NCBI RefSeq assembly: GCF_900176635.1
Contig: NZ_FXLN01000004.1
Span: 124,001 to 188,000, forward strand
Length of the DNA: 64,000 nucleotides
Direction: 5' to 3'
From: Clostridium merdae
GTDB lineage: Bacteria > Bacillota > Clostridia > Oscillospirales > Acutalibacteraceae
Numbering within the stretch: position 1 is the first letter of the stretch; each line of letters starts with the position of its first letter. The translations under genes and the position numbers were made by a program. This document shows, one piece after another, positions 49,549 through 58,387 of this stretch. A model generated the notes under the pieces. The model worked only from the letters and a program-made list of their open reading frames with translations. It made no database searches and was not told where the DNA came from.

Positions 49549-50091
49549 ATGGCAAGAGCTACTACGAAATCAGATTTAATTGCAGATGCGACGACTCAAT
49601 TCGAAAAGATGTGGAATTTAATTGATTCTATGACAATGGAAGAACAGACCGCAGCATTTCAATATAGTGATACTTTTAATAAGAAAGAAGCACATTGGGA
49701 CAGAGATAAAAATCTAAGGGATGTGTTAATCCACTTGTACGAGTGGCACCAACTGCTTCTCCATTGGGTTGAAGCAAACCGTAAAGGGGAGACAAAGCCG
49801 TTTTTACTGGCACCGTATAACTGGAAGACCTACGGGCAAATGAATGTTAGTTTTTGGGAGAAGCACCAGTCAACGTCGTATGAGGATTCCAAAAAGATGC
49901 TATTGGAAAGCCATAACCAAGTGTTGGAAATGATTAAAGCATTTTCCAATGAAGAACTGTTTGAAAAAGGTCATTTTGATTGGGTAGGCTCTAACGCAGT
50001 TGGCGCTTACTGTGTTTCTACAACATCAAGCCATTACGATTGGGCAATTAAAAAAATAAAGCAGCATATAAAAACTTGCAAGGGAAAATGA
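49549..50091 (+). CDS. ClbS/DfsB-family four-helix bundle protein
   Basis: A 180-residue helical protein. The family pattern is seen: H-W-D-R-D-K-N-L-R-D-V-L-I-H-L-Y-E-W-H near residues 50-68, L-L-A-P-Y-N-W-K-T-Y, and F-x-W-V-G-S-N-x-V-G-A-Y at the C-terminus with S-S-H-Y-D-W-A. The conserved His residues would bind a metal as in DinB-like folds. ClbS itself protects its host against colibactin; most members, including this one, have no known substrate. Single gene with AAAGGAG upstream. Confidence 0.88.
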   Translation: MARATTKSDLIADATTQFEKMWNLIDSMTMEEQTAAFQYSDTFNKKEAHWDRDKNLRDVLIHLYEWHQLLLHWVEANRKGETKPFLLAPYNWKTYGQMNVSFWEKHQSTSYEDSKKMLLESHNQVLEMIKAFSNEELFEKGHFDWVGSNAVGAYCVSTTSSHYDWAIKKIKQHIKTCKGK

Positions 50092-50189
50092 TGAGCCAAA
50101 CCAATGATTTATGAAATATTTTCGTTTCTTAGCAAGTTAACGATAAAATGAAGAAGCTTGTGGTTAAAAGAAAGTTACTTAAAGCTTAG

Positions 50190-50243
50190 CTAACCCAAAG
50201 AGAACACCCCCGCCAAAAGGCAGGGGTGTTCTCTTTGGGTTAG
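50190..50243. terminator. 21-bp perfect inverted repeat, bidirectional terminator candidate
   Basis: CTAACCCAAAGAGAACACCCC (21 bases, 50190-50210) recurs as its exact reverse complement at 50223-50243, with an inner GCC-AAAA-GGC. It lies between two convergent genes. Little T-run follows, so the length of the stem is its striking feature. Confidence 0.7.
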
Positions 50244-50300
50244 AAGATTGTATCACTTGTGAGTTGCACTTGTAAGCATTGTAGTGAATAAATAGAAATT

Positions 50301-51068
50301 TTACTCCGTAAAACGAGACAAAAACGCACGAGTGCGTTCATTTTGAGTATGAGCAAAGATTTCATCTGGCGTGCCATTTTCCAGCACAATTCCACCATCC
50401 ATAAAGATAACGTGGTCGGCTACGTCGTGTGCAAACTGCATTTCATGCGTAACCACAACCATTGTCATGTGCTCTGCGGCAAGCTGGCGCATGACACGAA
50501 GAATCTCACCCGTAAGCTCCGGGTCGAGTGCGGAGGTAGGCTCATCAAAAAATAGAATTTCTGGATTCATCGCCATTGCCCGGGCAATAGAGACGCGCTG
50601 TTGCTGCCCGCCAGAAAGCTGGTGTGGGTAGGCATTTGCTTTTTCAGAAAGCCCCATCTTTTGCAAAAGCTCCATTGCGGTTGCTTTTGCTTCCTCCTGA
50701 CTTTTTTGCAGAACGCGCACGGGAGCATCCGTTATGTTGCGCAGTACACTGTAATGCGGGAATAGATTAAAATTTTGGAATACGAGACCAAGCTTTAGGC
50801 CAATGTTGCGACACTGCTCAGGAGATGCGTAAACGGCTTTTCCATCCTCTCCGTTTTGCACCAGAACGTCCCCACTAACGGAGATACTCCCGGAATCGAT
50901 TGTTTCAAGCTGCGATATGCAGCGAAGCAGAGTGCTTTTTCCGGAGCCGGATGGCCCAATAATGGCAAGAACCTCACCCTGTTTTACTTCCAGGGAAATT
51001 CCTTTGAGGATTTCCTCTCCATTAAAGCTCTTACGAATGTTTTCTGCGGTTAAAATGGTTTGGCTCAT
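50301..51068 (-). CDS. polar amino-acid ABC transporter ATP-binding protein
   Basis: A 255-residue ATPase of the GlnQ/HisP type with Walker A G-P-S-G-S-G-K-S-T, signature L-S-G-G-Q-Q-Q-R-V-S-I-A-R-A and Walker B I-L-F-F-D-E-P-T-S-A-L-D-P-E-L-T-G, the Asp-Pro-Glu ending being typical of amino-acid importers. Last gene of the binding protein-permease-ATPase operon, 13 bases after the permease. Confidence 0.93.
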   Translation of the reverse strand: MSQTILTAENIRKSFNGEEILKGISLEVKQGEVLAIIGPSGSGKSTLLRCISQLETIDSGSISVSGDVLVQNGEDGKAVYASPEQCRNIGLKLGLVFQNFNLFPHYSVLRNITDAPVRVLQKSQEEAKATAMELLQKMGLSEKANAYPHQLSGGQQQRVSIARAMAMNPEILFFDEPTSALDPELTGEILRVMRQLAAEHMTMVVVTHEMQFAHDVADHVIFMDGGIVLENGTPDEIFAHTQNERTRAFLSRFTE

Positions 51069-51081
51069 GGGAATTCCTCCT

Positions 51082-51723
51082 TTACTGGTAATAGCTCAGC
51101 CGGTTTTCCAGCATGGTAAATGCTCGGGTAACAACACCGTTCATAACCAAATAGAATACGCCGGCAATCACCAGAGGAGTCATATCTACCGCGCTGGATA
51201 CCCATTGCGAAGTGACTTTTAACAGCTCAACAACACCAATTACCTGCGCGAGGGATGTATCTTTTACGAGTGTGATAAATTCGTTACCCATTGGTGGAGT
51301 AATCCGCTTGATTACCTGCGGCAAAATGATGTGGATAAAAGCCTGCGGCTTGGTGTAGCCCAATACCTTTGCAGCCTCACTTTGCCCTTTTGGGATCGCC
51401 TCCAAACCTCCGCGGTAAATCTCAGCGAAGTAGGCAGCGTAATTCAGTGCAAAAGCTACCTCCGCTGCCAAAACACGGTCGAGCTGTATACCAAGTAGGG
51501 GCTTTAAAGCGTAGAACATAAACAGCAATTGAAGCATGAGTGGGGTTCCGCGCATAATCAATATGTAGATGCGCACAGGCAGATTGACGATTTTGAGTTT
51601 CGACATTCTGCCCAGCGCCACCAAAAGTCCCAAGGGAAGCGAGACGATTAAGGTGAAAGCGAAAATTTGCAACGACATCAGTGTTGCCTGAAACATTTCT
51701 GTTAACAGCACCTGATAATTCAT
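51082..51723 (-). CDS. polar amino-acid ABC transporter permease
   Basis: A 213-residue membrane protein with about five helices. The EAA loop is E-A-I-P-K-G-Q-S-E-A-A-K-V-L-G-Y-T, which fits HisM/GlnP-type permeases. The ATG at 51723 follows GGAGG; an extension of 7 codons has no site. Only one permease is encoded, so it should act as a homodimer. Confidence 0.92.
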   Translation of the reverse strand: MNYQVLLTEMFQATLMSLQIFAFTLIVSLPLGLLVALGRMSKLKIVNLPVRIYILIMRGTPLMLQLLFMFYALKPLLGIQLDRVLAAEVAFALNYAAYFAEIYRGGLEAIPKGQSEAAKVLGYTKPQAFIHIILPQVIKRITPPMGNEFITLVKDTSLAQVIGVVELLKVTSQWVSSAVDMTPLVIAGVFYLVMNGVVTRAFTMLENRLSYYQ

Positions 51724-51759
51724 AACGAAGACCTCCGGGAGCAAATTGCATTGACTTGG

Positions 51760-52611
51760 TTATTTTACATCTACAGTAGTAACATCTTCTCCGAACCATT
51801 TTTCAGAGATTTTCTTCATGGTTCCATCTTTAGCCATTGCTTTGAGTGTTTCATCCACTTTTTCTTTCAAAGCCGTGTCGTCTTTACGCATACCAATTAC
51901 ATAATCTTCTGCAGCGAGTGAAATGGGGGTTCCGCCATTGTCCAGAATACGGAATGCGTCCGGCTGATTGTTCAGGTAGAAGCGGGCAACAATTTCATCA
52001 ATAGAAATTGCGTCAATGGTTCCGTTCTGAATTTCTAAAATGGCCTTGGTATAATCATCAATTTTAACAATGTCCTTTAATGAACCCTTAAATTCTTTAT
52101 TTTCAACGGCGTTGAGTGCTGTTTCTGCCGAAGAGTCACTCTGTACGCCAACCACCTTGCCGCTTAAATCTTTTAAAGAGTGGTAAGTGGAACTCGTTTT
52201 AACCAGGATAATCTGGTTGTTGCTCATATAGGGAATGCTAAGAGCCATGGCCTTTGCACGCTCCGGGGTTTTGCTAAAACCGTTCCATAGGCAGTCTACG
52301 TTGCCGTTGTCCAGTTCTGCCTGCTTGTTGTTCCAATCAATCGGCTGAAGCTTGAGTGTTACGCCCAGGCGCTTGCTGGCCTCTTTGGCAAGGTCGATGT
52401 CAAAGCCAATAATCTCACCGGTTTTTGTATCTTTATAGCCCATAGGCGGGAACGCGTCATCCAAACCGAGCACCAGTGTCCCAGCTTTTTGGATTTTGCT
52501 CCAGGATTCGTCTTTGTTCTCCGCAGATGAAGCGGACTGATTTCCTTGGCCGCAGGCGGTAATGCCAACAGATACCGTAAGTGCGAGGAAAAGAGCCAAT
52601 AATTTTTTCAT
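51760..52611 (-). CDS. amino-acid ABC transporter substrate-binding lipoprotein
   Basis: A 283-residue lipoprotein. The signal peptide ends in the lipobox I-T-A-C with Cys at residue 20. The SBP_bac_3 fold is seen from residue 45: L-V-L-G-L-D-D-A-F-P-P-M-G-Y, I-G-F-D-I-D-L-A-K-E, and the hinge V-G-V-Q-S-D-S-S. The pattern resembles cystine, glutamine or general polar amino-acid binders; the ligand cannot be fixed. First gene of the operon, with AAGGAAGG upstream. Confidence 0.93.
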   Translation of the reverse strand: MKKLLALFLALTVSVGITACGQGNQSASSAENKDESWSKIQKAGTLVLGLDDAFPPMGYKDTKTGEIIGFDIDLAKEASKRLGVTLKLQPIDWNNKQAELDNGNVDCLWNGFSKTPERAKAMALSIPYMSNNQIILVKTSSTYHSLKDLSGKVVGVQSDSSAETALNAVENKEFKGSLKDIVKIDDYTKAILEIQNGTIDAISIDEIVARFYLNNQPDAFRILDNGGTPISLAAEDYVIGMRKDDTALKEKVDETLKAMAKDGTMKKISEKWFGEDVTTVDVK

Positions 52612-52747
52612 AATAAACAGTCCTTCCTTTGATAAACCTCTCGCTTTAGCATGGTAGTATTAGAAAGCGGTTGAAATAATGTTTTTTATTCTACTCGGTT
52701 ACACCCAAAAAGTAAAGTGATTTTGAAAAGTCTATGCAATGTATGCA

Positions 52748-52775
52748 AAAAGCTTCCGGATTTGCCGGAAGCTTT
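52748..52775 (-). terminator. intrinsic terminator hairpin
   Basis: AAAGCTTCCGG and CCGGAAGCTTT (11 bp, perfect) flank ATTTG; on the minus strand a run of five T follows. It closes the leucine-rich-repeat gene together with the hairpin at 52792-52837. Confidence 0.85.
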
Positions 52776-52791
52776 CAGAACATAATAGCAA

Positions 52792-52837
52792 ATGGGGCGC
52801 AGCCCTCTACGGAAACTCCGCAGGTGCTGCGCCCCAT
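52792..52837 (-). terminator. hairpin downstream of the leucine-rich-repeat gene
   Basis: ATGGGGCGCAGC (52792-52803) and its exact reverse complement (52826-52837) enclose a loop with a further CGGA/TCCG pair. It lies 22 bases beyond the stop codon and has only a short T-run, so the next hairpin is the likelier terminator. Confidence 0.6.
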
Positions 52838-52859
52838 ATTCTGCATTTACAGAAAAATA

Positions 52860-54518
52860 CTAGTTAAAGTAGCTGCGGTTACGGGCGGCTTGCCCATGCT
52901 GTACCACATTGTTTGCTACATCGAAACGAATGGAAACATGGTTCAGTACAGTTGTGCCGCTCATAACATCTACCACAACGTAGCAGGTGCCGGGAGTTTT
53001 TCCCGTTACGCGGTAATTGCCGTTCGCCAGCCTATGCACAGTGGCAATACCAGTGCGGCTGGAATAAACATTAATGGTTTTGGTGTAAGCGTTGCCTGCC
53101 AAGGACACGCCAATATCGTAAATGTTGCCGGGCGCCATTGTGTAAAAATTAGTATCAATCATTACGGAGCCAGCATAATTTACGCCGTTATACGTTAAGT
53201 CGGTATTTGTATTTGATCCCGGATTCGGATTGGGAGTTGGGTTTGGGGTTGCTCCAGCAGGAATATCGGAAGAATAGTCAGAAGTAAGCTTGAATTTGTA
53301 GCCCTTGCTGTTGGCATAAGCGCGCACGTAAGAGTCTGAGGAACCACGTAGTGTGGTATTATCCGAAAAAGCGTTACGGCCGATTTCCAGTACACTGTCT
53401 GGAACAACCAAAGTATACAGTCTGTTGCAGTCATAGAAAACGCCGTCACCAATTCCTTTTAATCCATCTTCAATGGTAACGGTGCTAAGCATTTGATCGT
53501 ACGCAAATACATCGTCTTCAATTGTAACCAGCTCTTTGGGGATATTGACAGACTGCAAACGCGAGCAGTACGAGAAAGCACCATCCTCTAAGGTGGAGAG
53601 GTACTGGGGCAATTTCACGGTTTGCAAATTCACGCAATACGAGAAAGCCTCAGATTTAATCTCTTCCAGCATAGAGGGAAGAGAAATGTTTGTTAAAGCA
53701 CGGCAGTTGTAAAATGCACGTTCTCCAATCGAATACAAGGAGCGAGGCATATTTACATTAGTTAATGCAGTACAGTTAAAGAAGGTTTTTTCGGGCAGGT
53801 TCTCCATGCCATCGGGCAAACTAACGCTAGTTAACGCAGTGCAGTAGGTGAATACAGAATCTTCCATTTCAGAGATGGAACGGGGAAGAGAAACAGAGGT
53901 TAAAGATTTGCAATAGCTGAACGCTTCTTTACCAATGCTAGTCAGGCCATTGCGAAAGCTTACACTGGTAAGCTTGGAACAATAGCTGAATGCGTTCTCT
54001 TCAATAGTCTTTACATCTGGCGGAATGGATATACTTGTAATGCCGGAATTGTAGAATGCAGCATCACTAATCGAGGTTACATTGGAAGGAATGGAAATGT
54101 CGTTGAGAGAAGTACAGCCGCTGAAAAGTCCGCTGCTGATTTCTGTTAGCTTTTTGGGTAGCGTAACATAGCGAAGCTTCGGGCTATCTGAAAAAGCACG
54201 TGTACCAATGGATTCTACACTGCTTGGGATATTGACTGTGGCTAGACGGCCGCAATCATAAAAAGCTTTATCGCCAATCGTATGTACAGAGTCTGGAATG
54301 GTAACATAAGTAACACGATTATTCCCCGAAAACGCGTTATCCCCAATTTCCTTTACTGTGTTGGGAATCTTTACGGTTGTATCGGTTCCAGAATATTTGG
54401 TGAGCACACCATTCGAGATTTTAAAATCACTGGATGCAGCAAATACACGAGGTGCGGAGAAAAACGTTGCAGCCAATACGAAACCGATGACCAAGGTCAG
54501 CAGTTTGTATTTCTTCAT
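52860..54518 (-). CDS. BspA-like leucine-rich-repeat (LRR_5) surface protein
   Basis: A 552-residue secreted protein. A signal peptide covers about residues 1-27 (basic start, hydrophobic core, A-A-S). Residues about 40-400 hold about sixteen 23-residue BspA-type leucine-rich repeats of the form I-x-x-x-A-F-x-x-C-x-x-L-T-x-V-x-L-P. A Pro/Asn-rich linker (about 420-440) leads to an Ig-like domain of the Big_2 type (about 445-540). No LPXTG or choline-binding repeats are seen, so the attachment is unclear. These proteins are abundant on gut Clostridia and Bacteroidetes and are linked to adhesion. Single gene. Confidence 0.85.
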   Translation of the reverse strand: MKKYKLLTLVIGFVLAATFFSAPRVFAASSDFKISNGVLTKYSGTDTTVKIPNTVKEIGDNAFSGNNRVTYVTIPDSVHTIGDKAFYDCGRLATVNIPSSVESIGTRAFSDSPKLRYVTLPKKLTEISSGLFSGCTSLNDISIPSNVTSISDAAFYNSGITSISIPPDVKTIEENAFSYCSKLTSVSFRNGLTSIGKEAFSYCKSLTSVSLPRSISEMEDSVFTYCTALTSVSLPDGMENLPEKTFFNCTALTNVNMPRSLYSIGERAFYNCRALTNISLPSMLEEIKSEAFSYCVNLQTVKLPQYLSTLEDGAFSYCSRLQSVNIPKELVTIEDDVFAYDQMLSTVTIEDGLKGIGDGVFYDCNRLYTLVVPDSVLEIGRNAFSDNTTLRGSSDSYVRAYANSKGYKFKLTSDYSSDIPAGATPNPTPNPNPGSNTNTDLTYNGVNYAGSVMIDTNFYTMAPGNIYDIGVSLAGNAYTKTINVYSSRTGIATVHRLANGNYRVTGKTPGTCYVVVDVMSGTTVLNHVSIRFDVANNVVQHGQAARNRSYFN

Positions 54519-54659
54519 AAAAACACGCTCCCTTTAAAAATATATAATTTACACTTTATTTGACATAAATATAAGTATAATTTACCATGCGAGGGAAATT
54601 TTTGCAAGAAAAGTAACAACAATGAAAAGACTGTATTGGAATTATCATTTGCTTTGGTG

Positions 54660-54688
54660 TTGACCATGGCCTTAGAATCCCTTATACT
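54660..54688 (+). promoter_or_regulatory. sigma-A-type promoter
   Basis: TTGACC (54660-54665) and TATACT (54683-54688) with a 17-bp spacer, about 45 bases before the cytidylate-kinase-like gene. Confidence 0.7.
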
Positions 54689-54732
54689 GGAAATAGATAA
54701 TATACCTTGGAATCAGGCAGGAGAGTGATACG

Positions 54733-55356
54733 ATGAATAAGTTTGTGATTACAATTGCACGTGAGTATGGCAGCGGTGGCAGAACCATCGGCAAATTACT
54801 AGCGGAAGAATTGGGTGTTCCGTTTTACGACAGGGAGCTGCTTCGCTTAGCATCCGACGAAAGCGGAATTAACGAAACACTGTTTGCAGAAGCGGATGAA
54901 ACCATAAAAGGTACTATGCTGTGGAAGGCATTTCGTAAATCGTATTCCGGTGAGCTGATTCCGCCAGACAGCGAAGATTTTGTGTCAAACAACAATTTGT
55001 TTCAATTGCAGTCTAAAGTGATTCGCGAGCTAGCGGCTCAGCAGTCTTGTGTGATCATAGGCCGCTGTGCAGATTACATTTTGCGTGATATGGACCATGT
55101 TTTAAAGCTTTATGTTCATGCGCCGATGGAGTCCTGCGTTGAGAGGGCAAGAGCGTTTCATCCCAATCTTTCAGATGCAGAGCTGCGCCGCTTGATTCAG
55201 AAGATTGATAAGCGCCGTGCAGAATACTATGAATATTTTACTCGCAAACATTGGAAAGACGCGGATAATTACGATTTAAGCTTTAACAGCAGTCAGCTTT
55301 CTTGGGATCAGTGCGTAAGGCTGGTGAAAGCGTATTTAGAAATAAAGCACGGATAA
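54733..55356 (+). CDS. cytidylate kinase-like family protein
   Basis: A 207-residue P-loop kinase-like protein. The nucleotide loop is R-E-Y-G-S-G-G-R-T-I-G at residues 10-20, with Arg in the place of the usual Lys, as in the cytidylate-kinase-like family (Pfam Cytidylate_kin2). R-E-L-L-R-L-A and I-I-G-R-C-A-D-Y-I-L follow, then R-A-E-Y-Y-E-Y-F-T. It is not the housekeeping Cmk; the substrate is unknown. AGGAGAG is the ribosome binding site. Confidence 0.85.
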   Translation: MNKFVITIAREYGSGGRTIGKLLAEELGVPFYDRELLRLASDESGINETLFAEADETIKGTMLWKAFRKSYSGELIPPDSEDFVSNNNLFQLQSKVIRELAAQQSCVIIGRCADYILRDMDHVLKLYVHAPMESCVERARAFHPNLSDAELRRLIQKIDKRRAEYYEYFTRKHWKDADNYDLSFNSSQLSWDQCVRLVKAYLEIKHG

Positions 55357-55405
55357 AATTTATATCTATATGACCATTGCAAATTAAAAGAAAAAAACAA
55401 ATATA

Positions 55406-55452
55406 AAAAAGCACCGGAGCGCTCAATATGAGTTTGCTCCGGTGCTTTTTTG
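55406..55452. terminator. bidirectional intrinsic terminator
   Basis: AAAAAAGCACCGGAGC and GCTCCGGTGCTTTTTT (16 bp) flank a 15-base loop between convergent genes. Confidence 0.95.
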
Positions 55453-55454
55453 TT

Positions 55455-56093
55455 TTAAGGCAGCAAGCGTGTTTCACCTTGTTGATATTCGAGTTCAATA
55501 CTATGAATGTGATTTCCCTCAAATAAAACCAGTATGGGGTCGTCGCACAGGGCACAAATAAGCGGCATGTATTCTTTGCTCGTGCCAAAAGCTACACTGC
55601 GTATTCTTTTTGCACCATTGGGGTGAACAAAATTTTGTGGCTTAGGGTCAATATTAAAATAAGTCATGAGAAATGGTATGTTTAGATTATCTGGAAAAAG
55701 ACAAGTAAAACGAAGCTTTCGCCCTTTGGTATCGTTTCTGCGGGAGGGGATTTCCACATAATGCTCGTTTGCCTGGTTCAATAGCTTTTTTTCTCGGTCT
55801 AAATTTTTTTCATATGTTTCCAATGCAAGTCCGCAAGGCCCTTCAGCGTGAGAATCCCATATGTCCATACGCTCTGCCAGTTTAGCTTTACCGAACAAGC
55901 GCATCACGCGCTTTACAAATTCTGGCATACCGGTGGACGCCAAGAGCTCAAGGTAAGGGCCATCTGAAAAATAAAGTATGGCATTGTAAGGTTTATTTTT
56001 GGTACCGTATTCCACGGTAAATCCCCTTTTGCGGTATTCTTCCACCGCTTTTTCTAAATTGCTGACTTTCATAATGATGTGACTTACTTTCAT
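55455..56093 (-). CDS. VOC/glyoxalase-like domain protein
   Basis: A 212-residue protein of the glyoxalase-like fold. The VOC start is visible as H-I-I-M-K-V-S-N-L-E-K-A-V-E-E-Y-R-K-R-G-F near residues 5-25, followed by D-G-P-Y-L-E-L-L-A-S. The last 20 residues are a strand-rich end with H-I-H-S-I-E-L-E. His and Glu residues could bind a metal. The start is ATG 56093, with GGAGG 9 bases upstream. The substrate is unknown; ring-cleavage and antibiotic-binding proteins share the fold. Confidence 0.75.
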   Translation of the reverse strand: MKVSHIIMKVSNLEKAVEEYRKRGFTVEYGTKNKPYNAILYFSDGPYLELLASTGMPEFVKRVMRLFGKAKLAERMDIWDSHAEGPCGLALETYEKNLDREKKLLNQANEHYVEIPSRRNDTKGRKLRFTCLFPDNLNIPFLMTYFNIDPKPQNFVHPNGAKRIRSVAFGTSKEYMPLICALCDDPILVLFEGNHIHSIELEYQQGETRLLP

Positions 56094-56265
56094 ATAATGA
56101 AACCTCCGTGTGTAAAGCTGTAAAGTATGCAGGTGCATTTTCTGGTTTATAGATTGCGGTGGTATCTTCCTTGTTAGTTATAACATACAAACTGGCAAAT
56201 TACAATTGGGAAGAAGATTTATAGAGAGTATGAAAGAAAGAAACTGCTTTCTTCGCAGGTTGTTT

Positions 56266-56294
56266 TCATATTCTGTTTCACGGCCGCATATCTA
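56266..56294 (+). promoter_or_regulatory. candidate sigma-E promoter of spoIIID
   Basis: TCATATT (56266-56272) and CATATCTA (56287-56294) are separated by 14 bp, matching the sigma-E pattern (-35 ATATT-like, -10 CATA-xxx-T, 14-bp spacer). SpoIIID is a known sigma-E target in Bacillus and Clostridia. The leader is about 25 bases. Confidence 0.7.
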
Positions 56295-56326
56295 TAACCA
56301 ATCAGATTAGTTTGGGAGGCAGAGCT

Positions 56327-56575
56327 GTGAAAGGCATAGTAGAAGAGCGAGCCGTAGAGCTGGGAGAATACATCATAGAGAACAACGCGACCGTTCGCAA
56401 AGCCGCGAAAAAATTCGGCGTTAGTAAGTCTACTGTACATAAAGATGTAGCGGAACGTCTGAAGTATGTTGATCCGCAGCTGTACAAAGAAGTAAAGAAT
56501 GTACTGGAGATCAACAAAGCCCAGCGCCATATTCGTGGCGGAATGGCTACCAGAATGAAATACAAAAAAGACTGA
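56327..56575 (+). CDS. spoIIID: stage III sporulation protein D
   Basis: An 82-residue DNA-binding regulator of mother-cell gene expression during sporulation. The helix-turn-helix is at residues 22-41 (T-V-R-K-A-A-K-K-F-G-V-S-K-S-T-V-H-K-D-V), followed by the basic C-terminus H-I-R-G-G-x-A-T-R-x-K-Y that also contacts DNA. The sequence and length are nearly canonical. GTG at 56327 with GGGAGG 8 bases upstream is the start; a TTG five codons earlier lies within the site region. Its presence supports endospore formation. Confidence 0.95.
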   Translation: MKGIVEERAVELGEYIIENNATVRKAAKKFGVSKSTVHKDVAERLKYVDPQLYKEVKNVLEINKAQRHIRGGMATRMKYKKD

Positions 56576-56621
56576 TGTGTTCTGTTGTTTATTCAGGCAA
56601 CCGGTTTTCTTTGGCTGCCAG

Positions 56622-56669
56622 AAAAAAGGCGGTTCCCGCACCGTAAGGAGTGAGGAACCGCCTTTTTTT
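56622..56669. terminator. bidirectional intrinsic terminator
   Basis: AAAAAAGGCGGTTCC and GGAACCGCCTTTTTT (15 bp) around a 17-base loop between convergent spoIIID and ilvA. Confidence 0.93.
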
Positions 56670-56687
56670 GTAGCTTGTTTCACATGC

Positions 56688-57887
56688 TTAATGCTCTACC
56701 ATGCGGTACCCAGCGGACTGGAGGGCTTGGCGGATTTCGGCAATGTGTTGGTGATTTCGTGTTTCCATTACAATACGCAGGGTGCAGCCGTTAATGTCGC
56801 TTCCTTCACCGGAGTGGTCGTGGCGAACTGCCACCACATTGCCGCCCAAATCGGCAATAATGGCCGAGACCTCTTTCAGCTGGCCGGGTTTGTCAATTAA
56901 CTCGAGAGTCATATCGCAGGAGCGACCGGCGTTTAATAAACCACGGTTAATAATGCGGGAGAGAATCGTAACATCAATATTTCCTCCAGAAACAAGACAC
57001 ACCACTTTTTTACCTTTTAAATCCAGCTTGTTAAACAGGGCAGCAGCCACGGAAACGGCACCGGCTCCCTCGGCAATCAGCTTTTGCTGCTCGATGAGGG
57101 TCAAAATGGCAGTTGAAATTTCATCATCGGTTACGGTTACAATTTCATCCACATACTGGTCGCAGATGGAATACGTTAAATCTCCCGGCTGTTTTACAGC
57201 AATTCCATCTGCAATGGTGCATACGCCATTCAGACATTCCACTTGGTGGTGCGCCAGAGCCTGCACCATAGAGGGAGCACCGCTGGACTGTACGCCATAT
57301 ACTTTGCAGTTTGGGTTGAGTGACTTAATGGCATACGCTACGCCGGAGATTAGCCCGCCGCCGCCAACCGGTACGATCACTGCGTCAACATCTGGTAATT
57401 GGCTTAAAATTTCAAGCCCGATGGTTCCTTGACCCGCCATTACATCCTCGTCGTCAAACGGGTGAATAAAGGTGCTGCCGCTTTCCTCTTGAATTTGAAG
57501 CGCGCGGCGGTACGCATCATCGTAAACGCCGTCTACTAGCTCCACCTTGGCACCGTATGAACGGGTTGCCTCCACTTTGGAAATGGGGGCGGAATTGGGG
57601 ATGCAAATGCAGGAGGGGATACCGATTCGAGATGCAGCCAAAGCAACGCCCTGCGCATGGTTCCCAGCGGAGCAGGCAATTACTCCCTGTGCCTTTTCTT
57701 CCTCACTTAGGCGGGACATTTTATAGTAAGCACCGCGAACCTTAAAAGAGCCGGTTACCTGAAGATTCTCTGTTTTCAGGTAAACCTCGCAGTCGTCGCC
57801 GATTTTTGGAGCATAGATTAAATCGGTTTGGCGGATAACATCTTTTAGTACAAATGCGGCATGGTATATTTTATCTAAGGTTAGCAT
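56688..57887 (-). CDS. ilvA: threonine dehydratase with C-terminal ACT domain
   Basis: A 399-residue PLP enzyme converting threonine to 2-oxobutanoate, the entry to isoleucine. The PLP lysine is K49 in T-G-S-F-K-V-R-G-A, the phosphate loop is S-A-G-N-H-A-Q-G-V, and the Gly-rich P-V-G-G-G-G-L-I-S-G is present. Residues about 325-399 form one ACT domain. The single ACT and the length match the TdcB/IlvA2-like form found in many Clostridia rather than the long E. coli IlvA (514 residues), so both catabolic and biosynthetic roles are possible; the ilvBN context favours biosynthesis. It overlaps ilvN by 7 bases. Confidence 0.93.
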   Translation of the reverse strand: MLTLDKIYHAAFVLKDVIRQTDLIYAPKIGDDCEVYLKTENLQVTGSFKVRGAYYKMSRLSEEEKAQGVIACSAGNHAQGVALAASRIGIPSCICIPNSAPISKVEATRSYGAKVELVDGVYDDAYRRALQIQEESGSTFIHPFDDEDVMAGQGTIGLEILSQLPDVDAVIVPVGGGGLISGVAYAIKSLNPNCKVYGVQSSGAPSMVQALAHHQVECLNGVCTIADGIAVKQPGDLTYSICDQYVDEIVTVTDDEISTAILTLIEQQKLIAEGAGAVSVAAALFNKLDLKGKKVVCLVSGGNIDVTILSRIINRGLLNAGRSCDMTLELIDKPGQLKEVSAIIADLGGNVVAVRHDHSGEGSDINGCTLRIVMETRNHQHIAEIRQALQSAGYRMVEH

Positions 57888-58387
57888 GGTTCTCCCCCTT
57901 GTGTGCTCATGGCCATTGCTCCGGTGCGCAGAATTTGCTCAATTTGGTACGGCTTGCACAGCTCAATTAAGCTGTTTAATGCTGTGGCGTCACCTACCAG
58001 TTCTAAAATCATTGTGGTGGGGGATACCTGCAGAATGGATGCGTGGAAGGCATTTGCAAGCGTAACAAGGAATTCACTGTTCTCCGGTGTGCGGCGAACA
58101 CGCAGCAGCAGGTGTTCACGCACAACGGCGCTGTCTCGCTCCAGTACGGTGACCTGCTCAATTTCTTCCAGCTTACTAAGCTGTTTGTCTACCTGACGCA
58201 CAATACGGTCGTCGCCTTGCACGACAATAATCATTTCAGAATACTGCTCATCCTCTGTTTGAGCAGCCACAATGCTGATAATGTTATAGCACCGGCGGCT
58301 GAACAGACCGGAGATACGCAGAAGAACGCCGGGGGTGTTTTTTGCACGTACCGACAAGATGTACTCGGTTGCTTTTGTTTCACTCAT
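57881..58387 (-). CDS. ilvN: acetolactate synthase small (regulatory) subunit
   Basis: A 168-residue regulatory subunit. The N-terminal ACT domain has the valine-site pattern N-T-P-G-V-L-L-R-I-S-G-L-F-S-R-R, followed by the C-terminal ALS_ss_C domain (about 85-165). Its ATG overlaps the ilvB stop by 4 bases, so the two subunits are coupled. Confidence 0.95.
   Translation of the reverse strand: MSETKATEYILSVRAKNTPGVLLRISGLFSRRCYNIISIVAAQTEDEQYSEMIIVVQGDDRIVRQVDKQLSKLEEIEQVTVLERDSAVVREHLLLRVRRTPENSEFLVTLANAFHASILQVSPTTMILELVGDATALNSLIELCKPYQIEQILRTGAMAMSTQGGEPC

Noticed and set aside
56782..57432. 216-codon plus-strand frame over ilvA
   Set aside because: Antisense to a clear threonine dehydratase; Ser/Thr/Pro-rich composition typical of a shadow frame.
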